Source: Pontibacter mangrovi | GTDB taxonomy: Bacteria; Bacteroidota; Bacteroidia; Cytophagales; Hymenobacteraceae | DNA length: 64,000 bases | Assembly (NCBI RefSeq): GCF_006385705.1 | Contig: NZ_VFRQ01000002.1 | Coordinates: forward strand, 62,001 to 126,000 | Direction: 5' to 3' | The notes under the pieces: generated by a model | Told to the model about the DNA's origin: nothing | Database searches by the model: none | The model's input: the letters and a program-made list of their open reading frames with translations, nothing else | Part shown: positions 16,998 through 25,414 of the stretch, piece after piece | Layout of the letters: each line of letters begins with the position of its first letter | Position numbering within the stretch: the first letter of the stretch is position 1 | Made by a program: the position numbers and the translations under genes

Positions 16998-17359
16998 ATC
17001 TATGAATTGCTAAATTGTTAAATGGTTGATTGTTGTTCGCTGGTGCGAGCTTGCAGCGCAAGACTTACAGCTCTTTAGAACAACAGTAAGCACATATTTA
17101 TACTTTCCCTTCTTTGTCATCTTGAAAGAATCTGGGTTATAGGGCTGTTCCGGATTTGTAATCCGGAATTCAGATAACTGCGGATTTGTAATCCATCTGC
17201 TTGCCATTAGCTACTGCCTTTGCTAGTGCGGATTACAAACCCGCGGCTATTATACTTTCGGATTGCAAATCCGAAAGAGCTTACTGGCTTAACCTCCCTT
17301 CAACCAAGATCCTTTCAGGATGACAAAGAACGTAGGGCTACTTTCTAGCCCATCAAGCC
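16998..17359. other. Palindrome-rich spacer between fadN and fadA
   Basis: The 362 bases begin with a low-complexity tract (AATTGCTAAATTGTTAAATG, 17005-17030) and then hold a 219-base element bounded by inverted repeats (17111-17329). No gene is supported. The spacer splits an otherwise compact operon. Confidence 0.6.
17111..17329. repeat. Composite palindromic element with terminal inverted repeats
   Basis: Left end tctttgtcatcttgaaag.. (17111-17136) and right end ..ctttcaggatgacaaaga (17304-17329) are inverted copies, matching at about 23 of 26 bases. Inside are four short palindromes built on GGATTTGTAATCC or GGATTGCAAATCC: 17151-17165, 17180-17194, 17228-17244 and 17256-17276; the last is a perfect 9-base stem with a 3-base loop. 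No coding capacity. It resembles a non-autonomous (MITE-like) element or a nest of dispersed repeats. Confidence 0.65.
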
Positions 17360-19762
17360 TTAATTTCTCAGCGGCTTGCCTGTCGTCAGGATGCTCTGGA
17401 TGCGCTCCAGCGTCTTGCGCTCGCCTGTCAGGGACAGGAAAGCCTCCCGCTCCAGGTCCAGCAGGTACTGTTCGCTTACCTCGGTTGGGGCCGACAAGTC
17501 GCCGCCGCACATCACGTAGGCCAGTTTCTCTGATATCTTCTTATCATGCTCTGAGATGTAGCGGCCAGAGTACATGGCGTTGGCACCTGTCAGGAACATA
17601 CCCAACGCACCTTTGCCCTGCACCTTCACGTTGGTGCGCTGCACCGGCTTGGTGTATCCCTCCTCGGCCAGAAGTATAGCCTGCGCCTTGGCATCGGCTA
17701 TCAAACGGTTGCTGTTGATGGTGATGGCGTCGGAGTTACGTAGATAGCCCAGATCAATCGCCTCTTTAGCTGATGTAGATACTTTGGCCATACCAATCGT
17801 CAGGAACACGTTCTTCAGGTCGTTGTACTCAATGTCGCCATCGGCATACATATCGGCAGCGCGAAGTGTCATCTCTTTGGTACCGCCACCGCCTGGTATC
17901 AGGCCAACTCCGAACTCCACCAAGCCCATGTAGGTCTCAGCGGCCGCCTGCACGTGGTCGCAGTGCAGGTTCAGCTCGCAGCCACCGCCCAGCGTCAGGC
18001 CGTGCGGCGCGCCCACTACAGGTATGGCCGAATAGCGCATGCGCATCATGGCATCCTGGAACTGCTTGATCATGAAGTTGATCTCGTCGTACTCCTGCTC
18101 CAGCGCATACATGTACACCAGCCCCAGGTTAGCACCCGCCGAGAAGTTCGCGCCCTGGTTACCCACTACCATGCCTCTGAAATCTTTCTCCGCCAGTTCC
18201 ACGCCTTTCATCAGGCCCTGGATCACGTCGCCGCCCAGCGTATTCATCTTCGAGTGGAATTCCACGTTCAGGATGCCGTCGCCAAGGTCGATCACCGAAG
18301 CACCGCTGTTTTTCCAGATCAGCTTGCTGCCGCGCAGGTTATCCAGTATGATGAAGTTCTCGGCGCCCGGTATGGCTTTGTATTCCTTGCTGTTGATGTC
18401 ATAGTAGCGGCGCTGGCCGTTCTCCACGATGTAGAAGGATTCCTTACCGTGCTCCAGCATCTCCTCTACCCAGGCTGCAGGCTGGTAACCGGCTTCGGTC
18501 ATGCGCTGCACCCCTTCGCGGGCTCCAATGGCATCCCAGTACTCAAACGGACCAAGCTCCCAGCCAAAGCCGGCTCGCATGGCATCGTCTATTCTGTATA
18601 GCTCGTCAGATATCTCCGGAATACGGTTGCTCACATACTGGAACAGCCCAAACAGCGACTCATTGAAGAATTGCGCTGCTTTATCATTCTGCTTAGAGAA
18701 AGCTTTGACGCGTTTCTTCAGGTCCTCGATCGGCTTCAGCACTTCCAGGCTCTGGAACTTCGGACGCTGCTTAGGCCCATACTCCATCGTGTTCAGGTCC
18801 AGCGTCAGGATCTCTGTTTTGCCTTTCGCGTCTTTGGTCTTCTTATAGAAACCCTGGCCGGTCTTATCGCCCAGCCACTTGTTCTCCACCATCTTCTGCA
18901 GGTAATCCGGCAGCTTAAACAGCTCTCTCGACTCGTCCTTCTCGCCGGTCTGGTACAGGCCGTTGGCCACGTTTGCCAAAGTATCCAGGCCAACCACGTC
19001 CAGCGTGCGGAAAGTAGCCGACTTCGGACGACCGATGATCGGGCCGGAGATGCGGTCTACCTCGTCCACGTTCAGGCCGAGCTTGTTCATCACCTGCAGG
19101 CCCTGCATGATGGCGTAAATGCCCACACGGTTCGCAATAAAGGCAGGCGTGTCCTTGGCCAGTACGGTAGTTTTGCCCAAGTATAAATCACCGTAGTGCA
19201 TCAGGAAATCCACCACCTCTTTGTCCGTTTCCGGTGTCGGGATGATCTCGAGAAGCTTGAGGTAGCGCGGCGGGTTAAAGAAGTGCGTGCCGCAGAAGTG
19301 CTTCTTAAAATCATCGGAGCGGCCGTCCAGCATCATGTGGATCGGGATGCCCGAGGTGTTGGACGAGATGAGCGTGCCCGGCTTGCGGAACTGCTCCACC
19401 TGGTCGTACACAATTTTCTTTATCTTCAGGTTCTCCACCACCACTTCTATCGTCCAGTCGGCGGTGGCGATGTCCTTCATGTTATCCTCAAAGTTGCCCG
19501 TTTGGATCAGGCGTGCATCGGCCTTGCGGTACAGCGGAGCCGGGTTAGAGTTGATGGCTGCTTTCAGCGAGCTGTCCACGATGCGGTTGCGCACAGCTTT
19601 GCTTTCCAGCGACAGGCCTTTTTTCTCTTCCTCCGGCGTCAGTTCCTTCGGTACAATGTCGAGCAGCAGCACCTGCACCCCGATGTTGGCGAAGTGGCAG
19701 GCAATGCGGGAGCCCATCACCCCGGAGCCAAGCACGGCTACTTTCTTAATTATTCTTTTCAT
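17360..19762 (-). CDS. fadN: Bifunctional 3-hydroxyacyl-CoA dehydrogenase / enoyl-CoA hydratase (FadN type)
   Basis: Carries out hydration and NAD-dependent oxidation in beta-oxidation. The N-terminal Rossmann domain (KVAVLGSGVMGSRIACHF, residues 8-25) and 3HCDH C-terminal domain come first, then the crotonase domain (about 470-700) with the two catalytic glutamates in LGGGCELNLHCD and EFGVGLIPGGGG. This order is the reverse of Escherichia coli FadB and equals Bacillus FadN. The 800-residue length also fits FadN (about 790). With fadA and fadE downstream the operon has the Bacillus fadN-fadA-fadE order. A MarR-type regulator gene lies directly upstream, 24 bases away. Confidence 0.93.
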   Translation of the reverse strand: MKRIIKKVAVLGSGVMGSRIACHFANIGVQVLLLDIVPKELTPEEEKKGLSLESKAVRNRIVDSSLKAAINSNPAPLYRKADARLIQTGNFEDNMKDIATADWTIEVVVENLKIKKIVYDQVEQFRKPGTLISSNTSGIPIHMMLDGRSDDFKKHFCGTHFFNPPRYLKLLEIIPTPETDKEVVDFLMHYGDLYLGKTTVLAKDTPAFIANRVGIYAIMQGLQVMNKLGLNVDEVDRISGPIIGRPKSATFRTLDVVGLDTLANVANGLYQTGEKDESRELFKLPDYLQKMVENKWLGDKTGQGFYKKTKDAKGKTEILTLDLNTMEYGPKQRPKFQSLEVLKPIEDLKKRVKAFSKQNDKAAQFFNESLFGLFQYVSNRIPEISDELYRIDDAMRAGFGWELGPFEYWDAIGAREGVQRMTEAGYQPAAWVEEMLEHGKESFYIVENGQRRYYDINSKEYKAIPGAENFIILDNLRGSKLIWKNSGASVIDLGDGILNVEFHSKMNTLGGDVIQGLMKGVELAEKDFRGMVVGNQGANFSAGANLGLVYMYALEQEYDEINFMIKQFQDAMMRMRYSAIPVVGAPHGLTLGGGCELNLHCDHVQAAAETYMGLVEFGVGLIPGGGGTKEMTLRAADMYADGDIEYNDLKNVFLTIGMAKVSTSAKEAIDLGYLRNSDAITINSNRLIADAKAQAILLAEEGYTKPVQRTNVKVQGKGALGMFLTGANAMYSGRYISEHDKKISEKLAYVMCGGDLSAPTEVSEQYLLDLEREAFLSLTGERKTLERIQSILTTGKPLRN

Positions 19763-19786
19763 AGAATGGCGATAGTTGTCTATGGG

Positions 19787-20224
19787 TTAAAAGATTTCTT
19801 TATTCTCGATCATGCCAAGTATGCGGCCGCACACGTTAAAGAAAACATCCAGGTCCTCCTGCGGTATCTGCTCGCGCACCTTGTTATTAAACTGCTTCAC
19901 CGTTTTACGCGACACTTCCTTCTTCTCCAGCCCTTTCTCTGTCAGGAAGATGCGCACCAGGCGCTTGTCGTTCGGGTCGGACACTTTATAGATAAGCTGC
20001 TTCTCCTCCATACTTTTGAGGATGCGGGTGAGGCTGCGCGCCTCCAGCCCAAGCAAGGGAGCGATTTTGGTGGCGGGGGTGCCTTGTTCCTGATCTATGT
20101 TGAGCAGCACAAAGCCAATGGAGGTGGTAATATCGTTCTGCACCGCCTCGGCATTGTACATGCGCGAGATGGCGTGCCAACATACTTTAAAGTTATAGTC
20201 TACAGTTTCTTCCGGCTTCATCAT
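19787..20224 (-). CDS. MarR-family transcriptional regulator
   Basis: A 145-residue winged-helix regulator. The N-terminal dimerisation helix is followed by the DNA-binding region with ATKIAPLLGLEARSLTRILKSMEEKQLIYK and the wing DPNDKRLVRIFLTEKG, the classical MarR signature (D-x-R). It is first in the minus-strand beta-oxidation group and probably controls it in response to acyl-CoA or a related ligand, as several MarR/FadR-type factors do; ligand and direction of control are inferred. A -7 box (20241-20248) and an inverted repeat (20260-20271) lie just upstream and suggest autoregulation. Confidence 0.92.
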   Translation of the reverse strand: MMKPEETVDYNFKVCWHAISRMYNAEAVQNDITTSIGFVLLNIDQEQGTPATKIAPLLGLEARSLTRILKSMEEKQLIYKVSDPNDKRLVRIFLTEKGLEKKEVSRKTVKQFNNKVREQIPQEDLDVFFNVCGRILGMIENKEIF

Positions 20225-20240
20225 TTATAATGGTGTATAC

Positions 20241-20248
20241 CAAATATA
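20241..20248 (-). promoter_or_regulatory. Putative -7 box of the beta-oxidation operon
   Basis: TATATTTG on the minus strand matches TAnnTTTG, 17 bases before the marR start codon. The -33 region overlaps the inverted repeat at 20260-20271. Confidence 0.5.
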
Positions 20249-20259
20249 AGTAAATATGT

Positions 20260-20271
20260 TATGCTTGCATA
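20260..20271. promoter_or_regulatory. Candidate MarR operator
   Basis: TATGC-TT-GCATA is a five-base inverted repeat with a two-base spacer, about 12 bases upstream of the -7 box, over the expected -33 element. Location and symmetry fit an autoregulatory MarR site; binding is inferred only. Confidence 0.35.
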
Positions 20272-20408
20272 CCTTTTTTAGAAAAAATTTCTTTGTGCTT
20301 CCGGTGCAGCAGCTGGAGGTAATATTATAAAGGTTGCCGGTATAGTTATACTATAAACTAACAGATGGGATTTGCTTTAGTTTGAGAAAGTATGGATGGG
20401 GCAAGAAA

Positions 20409-20436
20409 AAAGCCCTTCCGGGGTGGGAAGGGCTTT
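20409..20436 (-). terminator. Terminator of the paired lipoprotein genes
   Basis: Eleven-base perfect stem aaagcccttcc/ggaagggcttt with a six-base loop, 4 bases beyond the stop at 20441, followed on the minus strand by TTCTTGC. Confidence 0.8.
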
Positions 20437-20440
20437 GGTA

Positions 20441-21019
20441 TTATAAGCTATCGAGTTCAGCTTCGGTGTACACAACTCCGGGTGGAGGAAGCAAAACATC
20501 TTTAGCAGTACTAAACTTATGATTACTGCTTTTCTTCATGTTCTGATTCTCTATAAGCTTTAGCAAGGTTCGTACACATTTTTCAATATCATCATTAAGT
20601 GTAGTTTTCATTTGCACCTCTCCGTTATACATAGTGATTCTTAGGGAGTAGAAAGCCATATCAAAGCCGTCATACCTAACCTGTTTAAGGTGGTTTAAGT
20701 CAATGGAGCTGTATAAATTATAAACCTCATTTAAATCCAGTGAGTCTAGCTCTCCAGTATAGTTAGCCTTAATGCTTACTTCATGCACTTCCCGCAGCCG
20801 ATAAAAAAATTTACCATCTGCCGTTATTTCTACATCTTTAGATATGTTTTCTTCACCTAACGCTGGAAAGATTGAAAAGGTAATCGTTTCAAATTGAGCC
20901 TCACTTCTCTCTTCCGCTTTCACCGGTTCTGGATTATCAGCAACGGCAGGTGCTTTTTCCTGCTGCCCTCCACAGGACACAAGTATAACAACAGCAGCTA
21001 ATAGTAAAATTTGCTTCAT
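20441..21019 (-). CDS. DUF6438-like lipoprotein, copy 1
   Basis: A 192-residue lipoprotein starting at the ATG of 21019 (MKQILLLAAVVILVSCGGQ), with a lipobox ending at Cys16; an upstream in-frame ATG would add seven residues. The rest resembles DUF6438: ETITFSIFPALG, a short dG-x-F/Y-Y-R strand (TADGKFFYRLRE), YTGELDSLDLNEVYNLYSSI, and a late MKTTLND turn. The next gene upstream encodes a clear paralogue with the same order of segments, and the two are separated by one base. Function unknown. The pair is isolated between the MarR and acyl-CoA ligase genes, in the same direction. Confidence 0.75.
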   Translation of the reverse strand: MKQILLLAAVVILVSCGGQQEKAPAVADNPEPVKAEERSEAQFETITFSIFPALGEENISKDVEITADGKFFYRLREVHEVSIKANYTGELDSLDLNEVYNLYSSIDLNHLKQVRYDGFDMAFYSLRITMYNGEVQMKTTLNDDIEKCVRTLLKLIENQNMKKSSNHKFSTAKDVLLPPPGVVYTEAELDSL

Positions 21020-21020
21020 A

Positions 21021-21629
21021 CTAAGGATGCAAAGTATCAACCTGCATATTAAATTTATCAGACACTCGAACAGGAGGAGCAGTCCTTACCTCATTTTCTG
21101 TACTAAAACTGCGGTTATCGCTAACTTCCATTTTATAATTGTCTAGAAAGCGGAGAAACATATGAACAGCTAAAGCACCTTTATCGTCCAGATCTCCTCT
21201 CATTTGCACCAGACCATCCGGCAATTCAACATGTATAGAATGGTCTGCAGCATCTTCCGCTTCAGGGAAGCCGGACTTAAGGCTGTTAAAGTCAAGTGAT
21301 TTAAGCAAAGTATACACTTGTGTCATCGCAACAGAACCCAGTTGCCCTTTATAGTTCTTGCCAACTGTTTCATAATTTCTTAATCTATAATAGATTGTGC
21401 CATCCTTATGAACCTCCACATCTTTGGTATTCCATCCGGGGCAAGCGCATACTACCGTAATTGTAATTTTGTCAAACTCAATCTTCTCCGTCTCCTGATT
21501 TTCTTCTGCCTTTACTTCTGTAGCTATAGCTTCAGTCTGTTTGGTGCTTTGACAAGTAAGGCAAAACACCACCATGAACAAAAGTATAAATCGACCAATC
21601 AGCATATAAATAGGACGCATAGTATACAA
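21021..21629 (-). CDS. DUF6438-like lipoprotein, copy 2
   Basis: A 202-residue paralogue of the protein encoded downstream. The hydrophobic N-terminus (IGRFILLFMVVFCLTCQST) ends in a plausible but weak lipobox. The domain shows ITITVVCACPGWNTKDVEV, then DGTIYYRLRNYE, YKGQLGSVAMTQVYTLLKSL and LPDGLVQMRGDLDD, aligning segment by segment with copy 1. CACPGW fits the cysteine-proline motif of DUF6438, which copy 1 lacks. Several in-frame ATG codons occur in the first nine residues, so the start is uncertain. Function unknown; tandem duplication followed by divergence is the simplest history. Confidence 0.72.
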   Translation of the reverse strand: MYTMRPIYMLIGRFILLFMVVFCLTCQSTKQTEAIATEVKAEENQETEKIEFDKITITVVCACPGWNTKDVEVHKDGTIYYRLRNYETVGKNYKGQLGSVAMTQVYTLLKSLDFNSLKSGFPEAEDAADHSIHVELPDGLVQMRGDLDDKGALAVHMFLRFLDNYKMEVSDNRSFSTENEVRTAPPVRVSDKFNMQVDTLHP

Positions 21630-21699
21630 AAAATCATCCTGAAAAAACCTTAGCCGAGGCTTATACTCCTCCGACCAGGATCCTTTCAGGATGACAAAT
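21628..21699. repeat. TTTGTCATCCTGAAAGGATC repeat pair
   Basis: A right copy (21675-21699, ccaggatcctttcaggatga and following caaat) and a diverged inverted left copy (21628-21650) share TCATCCTGAAA. The same word bounds the element at 17111-17329. Confidence 0.5.
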
Positions 21700-21755
21700 C
21701 AGGTTGATGAAGTATGGCTGAAGCTAAATTGGCAGCCACAGCCATACTTTATACT

Positions 21756-23513
21756 TTAATACAAGCTCTCGATCACATCCTTATAGTTGGCGGTGATGAT
21801 CTTGCGCTTCACTTTCAAGGTTGGCGTCAGCTCACCGCTTTCTACGGTCCACATGTTCGGGATGAGGGCAAACTTCTTGATGGTTTCGTACTGCGCCAGC
21901 CCCTCGTTGGCTTTGTCTATTTCGCGCTTGAACTTGGCGATAACGTCCGGATGCTTGACCATCTCCTCATCGGTAGTATAAGCTAAGCCTTTGTGGGCAG
22001 CCCAGTCCTGCAGACCCAGGAAAGACGGCACGATGAGCGCTGAGGCATACTTGCGGCCATCGCCCACAATCATCACCTGCTCTATCACCACCGACTCCTT
22101 CAGCTTGTTCTCGATTGGCTGCGGCGCCACATACTTACCGCCCGAGGTCTTGAACATCTCTTTCTTGCGGTCGGTTATTTTCAGGTACTTGCCCTGTATC
22201 ATCTCGCCTATGTCGCCGGTATGGAACCAGTTATCCTTATCGATCACCTCGGCGGTCAGCTCCGGCTTTTTGTAGTAGCCTTTCATCACGTGCGGGCCGC
22301 GGGTTAGGATCTCTCCGTCTTCGGCGATCTTTATTTCCACGCCATCAATGGCCATACCTACGGTGCCGATCATGTTGTTTTCCGGCTCATAGCGGTTCAC
22401 GGAGATCACCGGCGAGGTTTCCGTCAGGCCGTATCCTTCCATCACGCGGATATTAGCCGACCAGAACACGCGGGCCAGTCGCGGCTGCAGCGCGGCGCCA
22501 CCCGACACGATCACTTTTACGTTACCGCCCAGCGCCTCGCGCCACTTGCTAAAGATAATTTTGTTGGCCAGTTCCAGCTGCTTGTTATACCACCAGCCCT
22601 GGTCTTTCTGCGTGTCATACTTCAGGCCAAGCTCCAGCGCCCAGAAAAACAGCTTGCGCTTTACGCCGGTCAGCTCCATGCCCGTGGCCACAATCTTATC
22701 GTATACTTTCTCCAGCAGGCGCGGCACCGTGGTAAACAGGTGCGGCTTCACTTCCTTCAGGTTGTCGGCTACTTTTTCTATGCTCTCGGCGTAGTAAATA
22801 GACACCCCAATGCGGAAGTACAGGTACAGCAGCATGCGCTCAAACACGTGGCAGAGCGGCAAAAAGCTCAGGGCGCGGTGGTTGTGGTCTACCGGCACGT
22901 AGGGCACGGTGCCACGCACGTTGCTCATCAGGTTATCGTGCGTCAGCATGACGCCTTTGGGGTTGCCGGTGGTGCCCGAAGTATAAATAATGGTCAGGAT
23001 ATCATCTGCAGTAACGGCGGCTTTCAGCGGTTCCAGCTGCTCCACGTCCTGCTTCTCGCCCAGGGCCAGCACCTCTTTCCAGTTCTTGGCGCCGTGTATC
23101 TCGTCAAACGTATAGATCTCCTTAATGCCCTCCATGCCCTCGGTAGCGGCCACCACCTTGTTGTATAAGTTGGAGTCGGCCACAAATATGGCCTTCACCT
23201 CGGCATCGTTAAAAATGTAGCGGTAATCCTCCTCGGTAATGGTAGGGTACATGGGCACGCTGATGGCCCCAATCTGCTGAATACCGAAGTCTACCAGCAC
23301 CCACTCCGGGCGGTTAAACGAGATGATGGCTACCTTATCTCCTTTCCCAAGGCCCAGCTGCAGCAGGCCCAGGCTCACCTGGTTGGCGTAATCCTGCACA
23401 TCGCGGGTAGTATACTTCTGCCAGTCGCCGTTTACCTTAGCCGCCAGGCAGTCAGGCTTCGGGAAGGCCTGCAACTGGTGCGGCAAAAGATCGAAGGTGC
23501 GGGTTATGTTCAT
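21756..23513 (-). CDS. Long-chain fatty-acid--CoA ligase (AMP-forming)
   Basis: Activates fatty acids to acyl-CoA using ATP, feeding beta-oxidation. The 585-residue protein has the ATP-binding loop TIIYTSGTTGNPKGVMLTH (about 172-190), the core motif GYGLTETSPVIS and the hinge region TGDIGEMIQGKYLKITDRKKE with a conserved D-R-K-K. Length and order match bacterial FAA1/FadD15-type synthetases. It lies on the same strand as the fadN-fadA-fadE group, though separated by the lipoprotein pair, and probably supplies it. No transporter gene for fatty acids is nearby. Family certain; exact substrate range unknown. Confidence 0.95.
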   Translation of the reverse strand: MNITRTFDLLPHQLQAFPKPDCLAAKVNGDWQKYTTRDVQDYANQVSLGLLQLGLGKGDKVAIISFNRPEWVLVDFGIQQIGAISVPMYPTITEEDYRYIFNDAEVKAIFVADSNLYNKVVAATEGMEGIKEIYTFDEIHGAKNWKEVLALGEKQDVEQLEPLKAAVTADDILTIIYTSGTTGNPKGVMLTHDNLMSNVRGTVPYVPVDHNHRALSFLPLCHVFERMLLYLYFRIGVSIYYAESIEKVADNLKEVKPHLFTTVPRLLEKVYDKIVATGMELTGVKRKLFFWALELGLKYDTQKDQGWWYNKQLELANKIIFSKWREALGGNVKVIVSGGAALQPRLARVFWSANIRVMEGYGLTETSPVISVNRYEPENNMIGTVGMAIDGVEIKIAEDGEILTRGPHVMKGYYKKPELTAEVIDKDNWFHTGDIGEMIQGKYLKITDRKKEMFKTSGGKYVAPQPIENKLKESVVIEQVMIVGDGRKYASALIVPSFLGLQDWAAHKGLAYTTDEEMVKHPDVIAKFKREIDKANEGLAQYETIKKFALIPNMWTVESGELTPTLKVKRKIITANYKDVIESLY

Positions 23514-23756
23514 AGTGAATGTCTTATACTACAGTGTTTTGATCAGTTAGCTTGTAAACAGGTCAAAGTTTCTGAAAACAGCCTGTTATTGATGCATTTT
23601 AATTATTTTTTTTGAATTCTGCCACGGCCGCTCTTATAAATATTTCCCATGTGTTATATTTATACTTTTAGAATAACGGCCATACTTATGGCGCAGGCAT
23701 GGCCTGTATGCTATACGTCTACGCCGTTTTTAAGAGACAAGCCCAACAACGCCCCT

Positions 23757-24929
23757 ATGAACCTGTCGATATTTTTTGAGCCGCTGAGCGAGGAAGTGTT
23801 TGCCACCCTAAATAAGCCCCGCACGCTGGGTTCCTACATCAGCCGCTTCGTAAGCAAGTTTCCGGACTGGCGCACGGCCGACATAGCTATACTTGGCATA
23901 AACGAAACCCGCGGCCGCTACACCGACGAGGACAATGAGGCTGACCACATTCACCACCAGTCCGCCGCACGCCTGGTGCGCAAAAAGCTGTATAGCCTGA
24001 ACAAAGGCGCCGGCCGCTGCCAACTGGTGGACCTGGGCAACCTGCGCCCCGGCATTACGCTGGAAGACACGCACCTGCGCCTGAAGGAGATCGTGGAGGT
24101 ACTCATCTCGCACAACACCATTCCGGTAATCATCGGGGGCTCGCATGACCTGGAGTATGGCCAATACATGGGCTATGAGCACCTGGAGCGCGTGGTGAAC
24201 ATGGTAACCGTAGACAGCAGCGTGGACATGACCGAAGACACCGAGGCCGCACCCAACAGAAAGCAGCTGCGCCAGATCCTCATGCACGAACCTAACTACC
24301 TGTTCAGCCTGAGCCAGATCGGGTATCAGTCATACTTTGTGGAGCCGGAGGTGATGGCCACGTTCGAGAAAATGCACTTCGAGTCTTTCCGGGTGGGCGA
24401 GGTGCACCGCAGCGTGCAGGAAATGGAGCCGGTAGTGCGCGTGGCCGACCTGCTGACTTTTGATATTTCGGCCATTCGCCACCAGGACGCGCCGGGCTAT
24501 GAACCGGCCAACCCCTTTGGGCTGACCGGCGAAGAGGCTTGCCAACTGTGCTGGTACGCCGGCCTGAACGACAACCTCACCTCACTGGGCATCTATGAGT
24601 ATAACCCTGCGCTGGACGAGCGTAAGCTGACCGCCATGACCGTGGCCACCATGATCTGGTATTTTATAGAAGGCTTTTACCACCGAAAAAATGAAACGGA
24701 CTTCAGTGGCCGCCACTTTACCAAGTATGCCGTGGCCTTTGCCGACGACAACCCCGACCGCATGATCTTCTACAAAAGCCGCAGCAGCGAGAAATGGTGG
24801 CTGGAGGTAGAGCCCCTGAGCCCTGAGAAAGGCAGCCGCGTTGTGCCCTGCAGCTACGAAGACTACCTGCAAGCCACCAAAGGCGAGGTACCCAACCGCT
24901 GGATACTGACGCAGGCGAGGATTGGGTAA
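23757..24929 (+). CDS. Ureohydrolase (arginase/formimidoylglutamase) superfamily protein with altered metal site
   Basis: A 390-residue protein. ATG 23757 (MNLSIFFEPLSEEVF) is preferred over the far upstream ATG at 23649, which adds 36 unlikely residues. The fold is shown by ADIAILGINETRGR (41-54), PVIIGGSHDLEYGQY (123-137), VTVDSSVD (150-157) and LTFDISAIRHQDAPG (233-247), at the positions of the arginase motifs GGDHS, DAHxD and SxDxDxxDP. Only some metal ligands are kept: the histidine of the first motif remains, the histidine of the second is lost and the third is reduced. Relatives in Bacteroidota are annotated formimidoylglutamase; with these changes hydrolase activity is doubtful. Confidence 0.75.
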   Translation: MNLSIFFEPLSEEVFATLNKPRTLGSYISRFVSKFPDWRTADIAILGINETRGRYTDEDNEADHIHHQSAARLVRKKLYSLNKGAGRCQLVDLGNLRPGITLEDTHLRLKEIVEVLISHNTIPVIIGGSHDLEYGQYMGYEHLERVVNMVTVDSSVDMTEDTEAAPNRKQLRQILMHEPNYLFSLSQIGYQSYFVEPEVMATFEKMHFESFRVGEVHRSVQEMEPVVRVADLLTFDISAIRHQDAPGYEPANPFGLTGEEACQLCWYAGLNDNLTSLGIYEYNPALDERKLTAMTVATMIWYFIEGFYHRKNETDFSGRHFTKYAVAFADDNPDRMIFYKSRSSEKWWLEVEPLSPEKGSRVVPCSYEDYLQATKGEVPNRWILTQARIG

Positions 24930-25082
24930 AATTTATCAGCTTGGAGATTTGAAAATTTGGAGATTTGCAGATGTTCCAAATTTTTAGGCGTTAACGTTGA
25001 AAGATGTTTGGCCTGAACTAAAGTATAAATCACTAATTGGCGCATCATTTTCAAATCCTCAAATCTCCTCATCTCCAAAACT
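24930..25082. repeat. Spacer with inverted GGAGATTTG-type tracts
   Basis: The left tract at 24941-24973 (ttggagatttgaaaatttgg and agatttgcagatg) and the right tract at 25051-25078 (caaatcctcaaatctcctca) are imperfect inverted copies of one short word. They could pair in RNA. No gene is seen here. Confidence 0.5.
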
Positions 25083-25343
25083 ATGAACCTACCAGAATAC
25101 ACGCTGCAGCAGCTGGCGCTGCGAAACGGGCAGGACCGCGAGGAAGTATGGGTGGCGTACCAGGGCGTGATCTACAACGTAAAAAAATCGAGGCTGTGGC
25201 GCAACGGCAGGCACTACGAGCACTGGGCAGGCCAGGATCTGACAGAAGAACTGGCCGACGCGCCGCATAATGCAAATGTTTTTGATAAATTTGAAGCGGT
25301 GGGGCGTGTAAAAAACTCCCGCTACCAGCCTAAGCCGGATTAA
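25083..25343 (+). CDS. Cytochrome b5-like heme/steroid-binding domain protein
   Basis: An 86-residue soluble protein made of a single cytochrome b5-like domain: YTLQQLALRNGQDREEVWVAYQGVIYNV at the start, then HYEHWAGQDLTEELADAPH (about 50-68). This is the short prokaryotic form seen in Firmicutes and Bacteroidota. The histidines at HYEH and APH are candidates for heme ligation, though many such small proteins bind steroids or other ligands instead. No signal peptide. It stands alone ahead of the sugar kinase gene, on the same strand. Role unknown. Confidence 0.85.
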   Translation: MNLPEYTLQQLALRNGQDREEVWVAYQGVIYNVKKSRLWRNGRHYEHWAGQDLTEELADAPHNANVFDKFEAVGRVKNSRYQPKPD

Positions 25344-25414
25344 CAGACCCCAAAATAAAATCGTATATTGGGGTTTTACGAGAAGTAACTATACATAAAT
25401 CAAATTTATACCAG

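Noticed and set aside
19196-20230. 344-residue plus-strand frame opposite fadN and marR
   Set aside because: It crosses two genuine genes in antisense and shows no domain.
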